The notes under the pieces are model-generated. The model was not told the origin of the DNA and ran no database searches. It worked only from the letters and a program-made list of their open reading frames with translations. A stretch of DNA of 39,570 nucleotides from Candidatus Brockarchaeota archaeon (GTDB lineage Archaea; Thermoproteota; EX4484-205; JAAOZP01), in NCBI GenBank assembly GCA_017601225.1, contig JAFNIX010000018.1, positions 1 through 39,570 of the forward strand, in the 5' to 3' direction. Shown here piece after piece: positions 25,144 to 33,897 of this stretch (position 1 is the stretch's first letter; every line of letters begins with the position of its first letter). The position numbers and the translations under genes were made by a program.

Positions 25144-26736
25144 TTAGTGATTCGGAGGTTTTCCGATAGACTTTAACCAGCACCGTAACAGGTATAATTC
25201 TCGCAGTAGCCTTTTGAGACGTGTCTGTATTGCTATAGATTCTGTTTCCATCAAGGCTTTTCTAACTAATTCTATGGAGTCAGAAACCTTATCTATATAT
25301 GTTAAGTCTGGGAAATCCTTAGGGTCTATCTGCTCATATAGTTCAAACACCCGGGTCAAGTCGCTTCGACCATAGAAAGTTTCACAGAAAACCACGAGTT
25401 CGGGTTCTAAATCCATCTGAGGATTCCATAGCAATTGGGCGTATTGAAAAACTGTTGGAGAAGTAAATGTGGAAAAATAATCCTTATCCAAGCCTACGAC
25501 GAAAGTAGTTATGGCCCGAATGCCTTTCTTAAGATAATAGTTAAGATCCTGTTTTATGATGCCTCCGAATTGGGGTAATCTTCCAAATAATTCTTTAAAC
25601 TCTCCTCTCCCGAAGAGAGAGGAATCCAGCCAGTAGCCAAGTACTTGCGCTTCTTTTGGATTAAAAGAATTAAGGGCTTCCTCTATTTGAGGAAGCACGT
25701 CATTTACATTTATTTCGCAAACAGGGTCACAGACAGAATGTGAAAAGCATTGATGAATCGGAGCTATTTCCAGGAAAACCCCATCTAGTGGCTTAACACT
25801 TCTAGGTGGCTGCCAGGTGCTAAAGTATTGAATAAAGGATAATCTGGCACCGGGTCTAATCTCTCTAAGCGATTTCAGCATTCGATTCGTAAAAATTAGC
25901 ACCTGATCCGATAGGGAAAGATCATGGTCTTGAAGACAATCACAACGTTCTAAAGGCCTGTCAGCAGGCCATAGAAAGAAATCAGTGATTTCCCGGGGTA
26001 TTAATTCCAGAAATTCCTGTAGAAGGTTTTTACTTCTTTCTAGTTCATTCACGTCAAGGGTGCAAAATTTAGAGCCGAAGAAATGCACTTCTATATTGAA
26101 GTCCAGACCTCTCTTTTCAAGAAGCCTAAGAATCCTTTTTATATTTTTAGCCCTGTTTCTCAGCCAATCCATAGCTTTTGTTGGCATTGGACTAATATCC
26201 TGAATATGGAGCGCTAAGGTGTTAAGCTTAACTTTAGCCATGAAATCTATCCAGTCGCAGAGCGCCGTGTTGTCGAAATCGATAACTATTCCTCTCTTAG
26301 AAAATGCAGGCGACTCCTTAATATTAATCCCTTTTACCAGTATTTCTCTTCTCTTCGGCACATATTCATTTTCCTCTCCGGGGAAATACCATCTCACGCC
26401 AAGTATCTGAAGATAATGGTAAACTCCGAATAGTGTAGCTCTACTTGTCTTTCCTAAAATAAGCAATATTTCACCGATTCCTCTTATTATGAAACCATCA
26501 TTATCCAATTCGTCAAGTTCCTTCAAAATATTACCGCCGAAAGTCTCACTATCTAAATCGTCGGGTAGCATGCCAACATAAATAGCTTTTCGAGCTCTCT
26601 GCCGGGTAACAATGTTAATCCTAATCTCATCAACCATTTTTGACAAGTATTTGGCCAGTTCCTCTGCTGCAAACTTCTCCGTTGAATTTGCCTCTTTAGA
26701 CATAATGATTTCCACGGTTTCTTTTGACATTCTCAA
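25144..26736 (-). CDS. DUF4838 / alpha-glucuronidase (GH67)-like protein
   Basis: 530 aa, soluble. The N-terminal ~130 residues match the GH67N/GH20b-like domain: 'AAEELAKYLSKM', 'GKTSRATLFGVYHYLQILGVRWYFPGE'. The following barrel-like part has 'FLLWPADRP'-type strands (seen as 'DFFLWPADRPLERCDC') and 'SFIQYFSTWQPP', typical of DUF4838 proteins that sit with polysaccharide-utilisation genes. Activity is not established for the group, and no catalytic Glu pair can be assigned by eye. Base composition is clearly AT-richer than the genes on either side, and the gene stands alone, suggesting a different history, perhaps transfer. Confidence 0.72.
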   Translation of the reverse strand: MRMSKETVEIIMSKEANSTEKFAAEELAKYLSKMVDEIRINIVTRQRARKAIYVGMLPDDLDSETFGGNILKELDELDNDGFIIRGIGEILLILGKTSRATLFGVYHYLQILGVRWYFPGEENEYVPKRREILVKGINIKESPAFSKRGIVIDFDNTALCDWIDFMAKVKLNTLALHIQDISPMPTKAMDWLRNRAKNIKRILRLLEKRGLDFNIEVHFFGSKFCTLDVNELERSKNLLQEFLELIPREITDFFLWPADRPLERCDCLQDHDLSLSDQVLIFTNRMLKSLREIRPGARLSFIQYFSTWQPPRSVKPLDGVFLEIAPIHQCFSHSVCDPVCEINVNDVLPQIEEALNSFNPKEAQVLGYWLDSSLFGRGEFKELFGRLPQFGGIIKQDLNYYLKKGIRAITTFVVGLDKDYFSTFTSPTVFQYAQLLWNPQMDLEPELVVFCETFYGRSDLTRVFELYEQIDPKDFPDLTYIDKVSDSIELVRKALMETESIAIQTRLKRLLRELYLLRCWLKSIGKPPNH

Positions 26737-26966
26737 TCATACTATTTTTTAAATAAAATATTATTAATAAAGCTTTAGATATTAATGGGAGTGGCTCCCG
26801 ATGAGTATGGACAGAAGCTAGACTATGTTGCAAAAATGATGCTGGGACAGAGTTGACACTATGCCTAAGAGAATAGTTGGAAAAAAGAAGAGCGTATTGC
26901 ATGTCAGCATTATAGCCGTGCGAGGTTTTGTAATTAGAATTCGCGGATATAGGGAAGTGGCTAACT

Positions 26967-27194
26967 TTATACTAGTCTGTCAAGCACATAGTAGAATATG
27001 GTTGAAAATACCTCTATCAGGATTACTGCAAGTATGGAGCCTGACAGCTCGCCTGTCATAATGTATGTTATGAGTAATGCCACGGGATCAACAACCAGTC
27101 TGTATATTAATGTTTTCTTCAAGCTCGTTTTCCGCGATCGATAAATTGGCGGGGCATCTACACCACCTGTCCAATTGGAAAGGTTAAGACGCAT
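26967..27194 (-). CDS. Small DUF2061-like membrane protein
   Basis: 75 aa from ATG 27194. 'SRKTSLKKTLIYRLVVDPVALLITYIMTGELSGSILAVILIEVFSTIFYYVLDRLV' in two parts (split here only for reading) shows the DUF2061 pattern: a basic head, one helix, a short turn 'TGELSGS' and a second helix ending near 'YVLDR'. I chose ATG 27194 over GTG 27245 because AT-rich CTTAAAATAAAAC lies about 25 nt upstream, fitting a leaderless start, and because the length then matches the family (~70-80 aa). Function unknown. The plus-strand frame overlapping it at 26861-27061 has no coding character. Confidence 0.68.
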   Translation of the reverse strand: MRLNLSNWTGGVDAPPIYRSRKTSLKKTLIYRLVVDPVALLITYIMTGELSGSILAVILIEVFSTIFYYVLDRLV

Positions 27195-27359
27195 GTTTTT
27201 AAGTTTTATTTTAAGATGACTGTTATCTATTACTGTTAGAATCACTTAGTGAAACTCACTTCCTTCTTTTACGCATTTCTTTCTCGATCAACGACCCTAT
27301 GATGCGGCGTGCTAACCACTATTAAGGCTTCACGCTGGTGGATAGGCGAATCATAAGGT

Positions 27360-27387
27360 TTAAAAGTACGATTAATCGTAATTTTAA
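27360..27387. promoter_or_regulatory. 28-bp dyad, probable metal-dependent DtxR-type operator
   Basis: The core TACGATTAATCGTA (27367-27380) is a perfect 14-bp palindrome. It is extended by TTAAAA on the left (27360-27365) and TTTTAA on the right (27382-27387), leaving one mismatched pair. It ends 14 nt before ATG 27402 of the DtxR-type gene and overlaps the expected TATA/start region. DtxR-family dimers bind dyads of about this size, so autoregulation of the feo operon by iron or manganese is the simplest reading. Confidence 0.62.
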
Positions 27388-27401
27388 GATTCGCATTGGT
27401 C

Positions 27402-28076
27402 ATGAAAACGTCAAGCGAAGAAGTAACCCCTGTTGTCGAGGAGTATCTGGAATGCATATACAGGCTTCAGGAGAAGGAGGGAGTGGCTAGGACCAGCAGC
27501 ATTGTTAAAAGCCTCAGAGTAGTACCTGGGACGGTTACGAACACCGTTGAAAAACTGGAGAAAGACGGCTTTGTCACACACGTCTCCTACAGGGGTGTTA
27601 GGCTTACTGAGAAGGGTCGCAGAATAGCGCTGAAAGTCGTCAGGAGACACAGATTGTCGGAGAGGCTTCTAGTGGATATTTTGAAAATGGAGTGGGACAG
27701 GGTTCACGAGACAGCGTGCAGGCTGGAGCACAGCCTGACCGACGAGGTTGTTAAGCATTTGGAGAAGGCCCTGAACTATCCTAGGACGTGTCCACATGGG
27801 AACCCTATTCCAAACGAGCAGGGCAGGGTTTTCGAGGAGGAAACGCAACCATTATCTGAGCTGGCTGAGGGCGAGCAGGGAGTAATCGTTAAGGTTGTTG
27901 AGGAGAAGCCTGATTTTCTAATCCGACTTAAGAAGCAGGGTCTTGTTCCAGGAGCCGTGGTGAGGGTTCTTAAAGCTTCGTCGGACGAGCAGGTCGGGTT
28001 CGAGGTTGGCGGGGAGAAAGGGGTGTTGAGCCTCAGCCTAGCATCACTGATACGTGTTAAAGGGGTGGAGCAATGA
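27402..28076 (+). CDS. DtxR/MntR-family metal-dependent transcriptional regulator with FeoA-like C-terminal domain
   Basis: 224 aa from ATG 27402 (an in-frame TTG lies 6 nt earlier). Residues ~8-70 are a winged helix: 'VEEYLECIYRLQEKEGVARTSSI', 'VPGTVTNTVEKLEKDGFV', 'LTEKGRRIALKVVRRHRLSERLL'. Next comes the metal-binding dimerisation region with 'RVHETACRLEHSLTDEVVKHLEK' and 'CPHGNPIP', which carry the usual Glu, Cys and His ligands. The last ~70 residues form an SH3/FeoA-like domain ('LSELAEGEQGVIVKVVEE'). The protein likely represses feoAB when metal is replete. It overlaps feoA by ATGA. Confidence 0.92.
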   Translation: MKTSSEEVTPVVEEYLECIYRLQEKEGVARTSSIVKSLRVVPGTVTNTVEKLEKDGFVTHVSYRGVRLTEKGRRIALKVVRRHRLSERLLVDILKMEWDRVHETACRLEHSLTDEVVKHLEKALNYPRTCPHGNPIPNEQGRVFEEETQPLSELAEGEQGVIVKVVEEKPDFLIRLKKQGLVPGAVVRVLKASSDEQVGFEVGGEKGVLSLSLASLIRVKGVEQ

Positions 28077-28369
28077 GCGGCACCGGTGAGCCGCGGGGAA
28101 GCGAAGTTCCTTTAGCAATGTTGAAGGAGGGGGAGACGGGGGTGGTTGTCTCAGTTAAATCAGGATACGGGAAGGCGTGGGGGCTTAAGAAGAGGCTTAT
28201 GGACATGGGTGTAACGCCGGGCACGAGGATCACTGTTGTGAAGTCAGCCCCGTTCCACGGCCCCATTGAGGTTCTCGTCAGAGGATATAGGTTGGCTATC
28301 GGCAGGGGTATGGCTGAGAGGATCTTCGTGAAGGTGGAGGAGACACGGGCCGGTTGCACTGAGAAGTAG
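28073..28369 (+). CDS. feoA: FeoA ferrous iron transport accessory protein
   Basis: 98 aa SH3-like protein. 'PLAMLKEGETGVVVSVKSGYG' and 'LKKRLMDMGVTPGTRITVVKSAPFHGPIEVLVRGYRLAIGRGMAERIFV' in parts match FeoA throughout. FeoA is a small cytosolic partner that supports FeoB iron uptake. Its ATG overlaps the regulator's stop codon and feoB follows 14 nt later, so regulator-feoA-feoB is one operon. A 15-residue hydrophilic head precedes the domain. Confidence 0.92.
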   Translation: MSGTGEPRGSEVPLAMLKEGETGVVVSVKSGYGKAWGLKKRLMDMGVTPGTRITVVKSAPFHGPIEVLVRGYRLAIGRGMAERIFVKVEETRAGCTEK

Positions 28370-28383
28370 CTGGGGAAACAGGC

Positions 28384-30330
28384 TTGAGGGGGAAGAGGCT
28401 GGTTATTGCCCTCGCGGGGAATGCGAACGTCGGCAAATCCGTAATATTCAACCATTTAACGAAGCTACATCAGCATATTGGCAACTGGCCGGGGAAGACT
28501 GTTGAAAAGGCTGAGGGGACTCTCCACTTTAAAGGGTACACTGTGGACGTTGTCGACCTTCCAGGCATATACTCGCTTTCAACCTACTCGATAGAGGAAT
28601 CCATCTCTAGAAGGTTCATCGCGGTCGAGAAGCCTGACGTGGTGATAAACGTTGTCGACGCTTCTGTTCTTGAAAGAAACCTGTTCTTCACCCTTCAGCT
28701 AATGGAGCTGGAGACGCCGATGGTCATCGCCCTTAATCAGATGGATATTGCCAGAAGGAAAGGCATCCGGATAGACGTTGAGAAGCTTGAGGAGATTCTC
28801 GGTGTGCCGGTTGTTCCAACGATCGCGGTTAAGGGAGTGGGAATCTTCAAGCTCTTGGAGAAGAGTGTTGAAATATTTGAGGGAAGGATTAGAGCGAAGC
28901 CGAAGCCGGTTAAATACGGCGAGGAGGTTGAGCAGAGAATAGGGAGGCTTGCTGAGACAGTTATGGACATCGGCCTCCCGTATCCCGCGAGATACGTTGC
29001 GATAAAACTCCTTGAGGGCGATAGGGAGATTCAGGAGGAGGTTGAAAAAGCGAAGCCTCAGGCTGTGGATTTTGCTAGAATGCTAGGTGAGGAGCTTGAA
29101 AGGCTCCACGGCCACTCCTGCCCAACCCTGATAACGTCTGAACGCTACCAGGCTGCTAACTGCATAGCTAGAGAAGTGCAGAAGCTCACCCCACCGTTGA
29201 AGCCAACCCTGGGAGAGAAGATTCACAACTTGACCACGCACAGGGTCACCGGATACCTAGTAATGGCTGCGACGCTTCTCTCAATGTTCTTCTTCGTCTT
29301 CGGCGTTGGAAACATCTTCTCAGAGTTTTTAACAGATCTTCTCTACGGTTTAGAACCGTTTTTCGAAGGGTTTTTCGGAACAGGTTTTCTAGGGCAGCTT
29401 GCCTGGGGAGGAGTTTTCGAAGGGCTAATAGCTGGAGCCACTATAGCGCTTCCCTACGTTATTCCGTTCTACCTAGCATTATACTTCTTGGAGGACTCCG
29501 GCTACCTGAGCCGGATAGCCTTCCTAATGGACAGCATAATGCACAAGATGGGGCTTCACGGGAAAGCCTTCATACCCCTGATGCTGGGCTACGGCTGCAA
29601 CGTTCCGGCATGCATAGGTTGCAGGATAATGGAGACTCAGAGGGAGAGGCTTATCGCAGCCTTCGTTACAACCCTGGTACCGTGCGCCGCCAGAACAGTC
29701 ATTATTCTCGGCCTGGTTGGAAGATTCATAGGAATCCAGTGGGCCTTGATGCTCTACGCGTTTAACCTGCTTGTTGTCTTCCTTCTAGGAAGACTTGCTT
29801 TCAGAATCCTGCCTGGCGAGCCCACTGGGCTGATAATGGAGATGCCTGACTACAGGCTGCCGCACCTTAAGACTGTTTTAAGCCAAACATGGTTTAGGCT
29901 GCTCGAATTCCTGAAAATAGCATTCCCGTTGATAATTGTCTCAACCTTCACTGTTAAGCTTCTAGAGGTCACAGGCATTCTTAGCGTTTTCACAGGTCTG
30001 CTGGCCCCCGTCACGGTAGTATGGCTCGGCCTCCCCGTGGAAACAGGGATAACATTGTTATTCGGGGTTTTAAGGAAGGAGCTTGCGCTCATAATGCTAA
30101 TCACCCTTCTGGGAGCAGAAGACCTGTCTAAAGCACTAACGCCTGTTCAAATGGTGGTTTTCACCGTAGTATCAATGTTTTACATACCGTGCATAGCTAC
30201 TATAGCAACCCTAGTCAAGGAATTCGGTTGGAAAAAGTCTTTTTTCATAACGGTTTTCGAAATACTTTTTGCATTAGCGTTAGGGGGAATCGTACTCAGG
30301 GTTTTAAGCCTAGCCGTAGCCTTATTTTAG
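28384..30330 (+). CDS. feoB: FeoB ferrous iron transporter
   Basis: 648 aa, normal for archaeal FeoB. The N-terminal G domain has G1 'GNANVGKS' (12-19), G3 'DLPGIYSLS' (from 58) and G4 'NQMD' (118-121). It is followed by the helical guanine-dissociation-inhibitor-like region, then about eight membrane helices with two gate motifs; the first is '[20 protein letters not shown]' with conserved Cys. It imports Fe2+ driven by GTP hydrolysis. The TTG start is the first in-frame codon giving the G1 loop at the usual distance. It is cotranscribed with the regulator and feoA, controlled by the dyad at 27360. Confidence 0.96.
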   Translation: MRGKRLVIALAGNANVGKSVIFNHLTKLHQHIGNWPGKTVEKAEGTLHFKGYTVDVVDLPGIYSLSTYSIEESISRRFIAVEKPDVVINVVDASVLERNLFFTLQLMELETPMVIALNQMDIARRKGIRIDVEKLEEILGVPVVPTIAVKGVGIFKLLEKSVEIFEGRIRAKPKPVKYGEEVEQRIGRLAETVMDIGLPYPARYVAIKLLEGDREIQEEVEKAKPQAVDFARMLGEELERLHGHSCPTLITSERYQAANCIAREVQKLTPPLKPTLGEKIHNLTTHRVTGYLVMAATLLSMFFFVFGVGNIFSEFLTDLLYGLEPFFEGFFGTGFLGQLAWGGVFEGLIAGATIALPYVIPFYLALYFLEDSGYLSRIAFLMDSIMHKMGLHGKAFIPLMLGYGCNVPACIGCRIMETQRERLIAAFVTTLVPCAARTVIILGLVGRFIGIQWALMLYAFNLLVVFLLGRLAFRILPGEPTGLIMEMPDYRLPHLKTVLSQTWFRLLEFLKIAFPLIIVSTFTVKLLEVTGILSVFTGLLAPVTVVWLGLPVETGITLLFGVLRKELALIMLITLLGAEDLSKALTPVQMVVFTVVSMFYIPCIATIATLVKEFGWKKSFFITVFEILFALALGGIVLRVLSLAVALF

Positions 30331-30388
30331 AACAGTTTCCCTATTTGGGGGGAATGGTTAAAAGCCCTGAGAAGGTTGAGTTTCACCT

Positions 30389-31687
30389 ATGACGACTCAA
30401 ATGAAGGCGGCTAAGGAGGGTCGTGTAACTGAGGAAATGAAGACGATTGCCATGGAGGAGGATGAGCCCCCTGAGAAGATTCGCCAACGGATAGCTAGGG
30501 GCACTGTTATAATAACCCGTAACAATAGGCGTGAAGAAGCACATCCCATAGGCATTGGGGAGGGGTTGAGAACGAAGGTTAACGCTAACGTTGGGACGAG
30601 CATGGATCTTTGCGATATTAACCTTGAAATAGAAAAGGCGAGGATTGCAGTCAAATACGGTGCCGATACAGTCATGGACTTAAGCACAGCCGGCAGTATA
30701 GATGATGTTAGACGGAGGCTACTGGAGGAGGTTAATTTGCCTGTTGGAACAGTACCTATATATCAGGCTGCGATCGAAGCGATGAGTAAAAAGGGTTCTA
30801 TCGTAAGCATGTCTGAGGACGATATATTTAACGTAATAGAAAAACATGCTAAAGACGGTGTTGACTTCATGACAATTCATTGCGGGGTTACTCGCGAAAT
30901 AGTTGAGAAAATCAGTAAATACCCCAGGTTAATGGGTATTGTAAGCCGTGGGGGGACTTTCCTGGCGGCATGGATTCTTCACAATAATAAAGAGAACCCG
31001 CTGTATTCAAACTTCGATTACCTTCTTGAAATGGCTGCTGAGTACGATTTTGCCTTAAGCCTTGGCGACGGTCTTAGGCCAGGCTGCATATTCGACGCTT
31101 CAGACTGGTTTCAAATACGGGAGCTATTGACGATAGGAGAGCTAGTGGATGAAGCTAGGAATGCGGGTGTCCAAGCGATGGTTGAGGGGCCAGGCCATAT
31201 GCCTCTAGACCAGATAAGTGTCAACGTGAAGCTTGAGAAGGCCGTTTGCAGGGGGGCTCCATTCTACGTCCTAGGGCCGGTTGTAACCGAGATAGCACCC
31301 GGGTACGACCATATTGTTGGAGCCATAGGTGGGGCTATGGCTGGATTAGCTGGTGCAGACTTTCTTTGCTATCTCACTCCCTCTGAGCATCTTGGTCTTC
31401 CGAGCATAGAAGACGTTAAAGAAGGAGTGATAGTGACGAAGGTAGCTGCCCACGTGGTTGACATTGTTAAACTCGGGGAAAAGGCTAGAATTAGGGATTT
31501 GGAAATGGCTAAGGCGAGAGCTCAACTCGACTGGGATAAACAGTTTAGGAATTCCATTGACCCTGAGAAAGCCGTATCAATATATACTAGAGTAGAACCT
31601 AAGTCTTCAGGAGCATGTTCCATGTGCTCAAATTTCTGCGCAATAAAGATTCTGAAAGAGGCTCTTAAGACTCGCGAATGTTTTTAA
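30389..31687 (+). CDS. thiC: Phosphomethylpyrimidine synthase ThiC
   Basis: 432 aa radical-SAM-type enzyme that converts AIR to HMP phosphate in thiamine synthesis. Family marks are 'ANVGTSMDLCDINLEIEKA' (as NANVGTSMD), 'MTIHCGVT', 'SRGGTFLAAWI', 'SLGDGLRPGCIFDA', 'VEGPGHMPLDQI' and the C-terminal cluster ligand set 'CSMCSNFC' (near residue 410, CxxCxxxxC). Length is normal for archaeal ThiC. The ATG is about 28 nt after a TATA-like GGTTAAAAGCC (near 30360), so the mRNA is probably leaderless and carries no TPP riboswitch. No other thi gene is in the window. Confidence 0.96.
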   Translation: MTTQMKAAKEGRVTEEMKTIAMEEDEPPEKIRQRIARGTVIITRNNRREEAHPIGIGEGLRTKVNANVGTSMDLCDINLEIEKARIAVKYGADTVMDLSTAGSIDDVRRRLLEEVNLPVGTVPIYQAAIEAMSKKGSIVSMSEDDIFNVIEKHAKDGVDFMTIHCGVTREIVEKISKYPRLMGIVSRGGTFLAAWILHNNKENPLYSNFDYLLEMAAEYDFALSLGDGLRPGCIFDASDWFQIRELLTIGELVDEARNAGVQAMVEGPGHMPLDQISVNVKLEKAVCRGAPFYVLGPVVTEIAPGYDHIVGAIGGAMAGLAGADFLCYLTPSEHLGLPSIEDVKEGVIVTKVAAHVVDIVKLGEKARIRDLEMAKARAQLDWDKQFRNSIDPEKAVSIYTRVEPKSSGACSMCSNFCAIKILKEALKTRECF

Positions 31688-31736
31688 GACGAGGCTTAGA
31701 AAAACTTTTTATCTTTAAAAATCCAGTTTCCTAAAC

Positions 31737-32174
31737 GTGAAGCCCTGCCCTGGCAAGTATGATTATCCTGAACATACTTCCGACGTTTATGTTCAGGCAT
31801 ATGGGAAGGATTTAGAGGAAGCGTTTGAAAACGCAGCACTAGGATTAACAGGCGTGATAACCGATATCTCCCTGATAAGGCCTGAGCAGGCTGTTGAGGA
31901 AACGGTTGAGGCTGAGGATCTTCAAATGCTTCTCTACAAATGGCTGGAAGCAATACTGGTTAGGCTTGACGCTGAGCAGATGGTTTTCTCAGTCTTCAAC
32001 GTTAAAATAGAGAAGGAGGACGGCAAGTATTTTCTCAAAGCCGTTATGAAGGGTGAAAGGTTCAAGCCTGGGCGGCACACCAGCGGCACGCATGTTAAGG
32101 CAGTAACCCTGCATGACATGGAGATATTTGAATCACCCTGCGGTGCAAGGGTTAAGGTTCTTTTAGACATATAG
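31737..32174 (+). CDS. Archease
   Basis: 145 aa. 'YDYPEHTSDVYVQAYGKDLEEAFENAALGLTGVITD' is the archease opening, with the metal-binding His-Thr-x-Asp-type motif. 'LLYKWLEAILVRLDAE', 'GTHVKAVTLHDMEIF' and the C-terminal 'ARVKVLLDI' complete the family pattern. Archease activates the RNA ligase RtcB in tRNA splicing and RNA repair; no rtcB lies in the window. The start is GTG 31737, about 25 nt downstream of TTTTTATCTTTAAAAA-type AT-rich sequence. It is a single gene. Confidence 0.93.
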   Translation: MKPCPGKYDYPEHTSDVYVQAYGKDLEEAFENAALGLTGVITDISLIRPEQAVEETVEAEDLQMLLYKWLEAILVRLDAEQMVFSVFNVKIEKEDGKYFLKAVMKGERFKPGRHTSGTHVKAVTLHDMEIFESPCGARVKVLLDI

Positions 32175-32259
32175 CTTGACTCCACTGTTTAGATTTTTAA
32201 AGGAGCATGTAATCATTCCTAGTAATTCTTAAGTATATTCTCGGCTTCTAAAATCCATT

Positions 32260-32655
32260 ATGGTTGAGAGAAGCGCGGACTGGATCGACCAGGCTGAGGG
32301 TGATTTGGAGCATGCGAAGCACGATTTGAAATCCGGTTTTTATGACTGGGCCTGTTTCTCCGCGCAGCAGTCGGCTGAGAAGGCTGTTAAAGCAGCACTT
32401 CAAAAGCTGGGTGCTGAGGCATGGGGACACTCGGTCTACGATCTTCTGATACATCTTAAGGAGAAAGAGCCTGTTAGCACTATGCTGTTAGATTATTCTC
32501 TGGAGCTCGATAAAGCCTATATTCCAACGAGGTATCCTAATGCCCACCCTTCCTCTTCACCGAGGAGACGATATACTAGAGGAGAGGCTGAGAGGCTGAT
32601 TAAGTATGCAGAAGAAATACTCGAGTTCTGTAAAAGTCTTCTTTCCAAAGTTTAG
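32260..32655 (+). CDS. HEPN-domain protein (probable toxin/ribonuclease partner)
   Basis: 131 aa helical HEPN protein. 'ADWIDQAEGDLEHAKHDLKSGFYDWACFSAQQSAEKAVKA' in parts is the usual opening. The RxxxxH motif is present as 'RYPNAH' (Arg, four residues, His), the catalytic motif of HEPN ribonucleases. HepT proteins often have RX4HXY; the Tyr position is Ser here. It overlaps the nucleotidyltransferase gene by 50 nt, as expected for a HEPN/MNT toxin-antitoxin pair. A TATA-like CTTAAGTATATTC (near 32234) lies about 26 nt upstream, so the mRNA is probably leaderless. Confidence 0.88.
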   Translation: MVERSADWIDQAEGDLEHAKHDLKSGFYDWACFSAQQSAEKAVKAALQKLGAEAWGHSVYDLLIHLKEKEPVSTMLLDYSLELDKAYIPTRYPNAHPSSSPRRRYTRGEAERLIKYAEEILEFCKSLLSKV

Positions 32656-32959
32656 CCTTGAGGACGTTGAAAGAGAGGTGAGCAGAGTAGTCTCACTTTT
32701 ATCTGAAAGCCTGGCTTTGAAAAAGGTTGTGATCTTCGGCTCGTATGCTAAAAAGCGGTACACTGCGGGAAGCGATATTGACCTTCTCGTGGTTTTCGAT
32801 GACACGCGATGTGCAAAGGACGATGTGTATAAGATTCTAATGAAGAGCATTAAGCTGCCGAGACTAGAACTGCACATCCTATCCTTAAAAGAGTATCAGG
32901 AAATCAAGGATTCAAAATGGATTAAAACAATAGATAAGGAAGGAATCAGAATCCTGTGA
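32606..32959 (+). CDS. Minimal nucleotidyltransferase (MNT), HEPN partner
   Basis: 117 aa. The pol-beta-type core is 'KKVVIFGSYAKKRYTAGSDIDLLVVFDD': GS, nine to ten residues, then DxD, the two Asp that bind metal. In MntA/HepT systems this enzyme adenylylates the HEPN protein and blocks its toxicity. Here the HEPN gene comes first and the reading frames overlap by 50 nt, so the pair is tightly coupled. The ATG at 32606 gives a ~20-residue head before the core; a later start is possible. Cognate action is inferred from the family. Confidence 0.88.
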   Translation: MQKKYSSSVKVFFPKFSLEDVEREVSRVVSLLSESLALKKVVIFGSYAKKRYTAGSDIDLLVVFDDTRCAKDDVYKILMKSIKLPRLELHILSLKEYQEIKDSKWIKTIDKEGIRIL

Positions 32960-32983
32960 CAAGGAAAATAAGCATGATACTGC

Positions 32984-33235
32984 TCAAAGCAGGATTCTCA
33001 TAAAGGCCTCTAAGGGCCATACGTATCCCAAGCAGTAAAAGATGAAACCGACGAGTTCACCTGAACGACTCTCTAAAGAAACTTTGCCCCGTTTCTCATC
33101 CTCTTCCATGTACTTTTTGAGCTTCTCAACGTTTTCAAAATGATTAGCTCCGGTTGCACGCCGAATTTAGTAATCATCTTGACGATTTGCTCGAAAATGC
33201 TCGTCCTTGATGTCGACGACCTCAAAATCGTTCAT
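32984..33235 (-). pseudogene. Frameshifted small conserved-looking gene, ~83 codons
   Basis: Read on the minus strand, ATG 33235 gives 'MNDFEVVDIKDEHF'. The sense then moves to another frame for 'EQIVKMITKFGVQPELII', and returns to the first frame for 'ENVEKLKKYMEEDEKRG', 'KVSLESRSGELVGFIFYCLG' and 'YVWPLEAFMRILL' with TGA at 32984-32986. One extra T near 33195 and one missing base near 33140 (both beside T runs) explain the breaks, and they compensate. A TATA-like AAAATTTATAATTG lies about 35 nt upstream. I do not recognise the protein. It ends just downstream of the HEPN/MNT pair, on the opposite strand. Real decay or sequence error cannot be told apart here. Confidence 0.6.
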
Positions 33236-33375
33236 GAGTAAAATCCAGGTTTCTGATTCACTCGGGACAATTATAAATTTTCACTATGGCGATTATCATG
33301 TTTATCCTCAAAAGAGCAGGATGACTGTTGGACCTTCTCGACGCGGATCTGCAGGCCTGTCGGATTCACGCTGGC

Positions 33376-33606
33376 TTAACCGCCGGGAATCTGAGACATG
33401 TAGCGTTTAGCAGCCATCCTAACGTCTTCAGCGCGAATCGTCTTCCTCTTGGCGAAGACTGCGAGCTGCGCCGCGTCTCTGGCGATTCTCGTGCCTATGT
33501 CTTCAAGTATTCTGGATAGTTCTTCAGCAGCCTCCTCGCTTACTCTTTCTCCTCCGGATTTTCGGAGAATCCTGTACATCGCCGCTAGGGACAGTTCCTC
33601 CGACAT
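33376..33606 (-). CDS. Archaeal histone
   Basis: 76 aa single histone fold: 'LSLAAMYRILRKSGGERVSEEAAEELSRILEDIGTRIARDAAQLAVFAKRKTIRAEDVRMAAKRYM' in parts shows helix 1, loop 1, the long helix 2, the 'KRKTI' loop 2 and helix 3. The key 'RKTIRAEDVRMAAKR' stretch matches HMf-type histones. Such proteins form dimers and wrap DNA. The N-terminal helix has Leu/Ala-Met-Tyr-Arg where HMf has the usual Pro-Ile-Arg, a slight variant. An AT-rich CTTATTAATC about 35 nt upstream is the likely TATA box. Monocistronic. Confidence 0.93.
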   Translation of the reverse strand: MSEELSLAAMYRILRKSGGERVSEEAAEELSRILEDIGTRIARDAAQLAVFAKRKTIRAEDVRMAAKRYMSQIPGG

Positions 33607-33676
33607 TTAAATTACCCTTCTTTGAGGTAAATAAACGGATTAATAAGTCTTTTTGGAGGGAAAAGGGTTAAATTTT

Positions 33677-33897
33677 TTGACTAAAATCGATAAAGTCTTA
33701 GGAATCAGCCTAATCCTGCTGAAAAATGGGTTTGAAGGGGGTTTAAACATGCTTCCGACGCCTTAAAAAATCCGGAGGATTAAGGAGGCTCGCGGTTACT
33801 CAATAGTTTCAGCCCTGCTAAAGCGGCTTAAGCCAGCGTAAACATAAGGGGGATCCTTGAAGACGTTAAGAGAGAGACGAACGCCAGCTCGGTTGAA
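33677..33897 (+). pseudogene. Frameshifted 5' part of the FolE2/MptA-like gene
   Basis: Coding-like pieces appear in different frames. TTG 33677 gives 'TKIDKVLGISLILLKNGFEG' then 'GLNMLPTP' and a stop. A second frame gives 'LKNPED', a third 'KEARGYSIVSALLKRLK' up to a stop near 33830, and the downstream frame supplies 'ASVNIRGILEDVKRETNASS', which runs into the intact 3' part. Together with that part the span is about 250 codons, the usual GCYH-IB length. The segment 'ARGYS...' sits where the family has its G-x-H-M-S-R stretch. The reconstruction is by eye, so individual breakpoints are uncertain. Confidence 0.45.

Noticed and set aside
26861..27061. Plus-strand 66-codon frame beginning MPKRIVGKKKS
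   Set aside because: It overlaps the DUF2061-like gene on the other strand, has no promoter at the right spacing and no familiar motif.
27269..27457. Minus-strand 62-codon frame before the DtxR-type gene
   Set aside because: It runs across the operator and the start of the regulator gene and shows no coding character.
30331..30388. TPP riboswitch upstream of thiC
   Set aside because: The gap is only 58 nt, contains the promoter, and the mRNA is probably leaderless.
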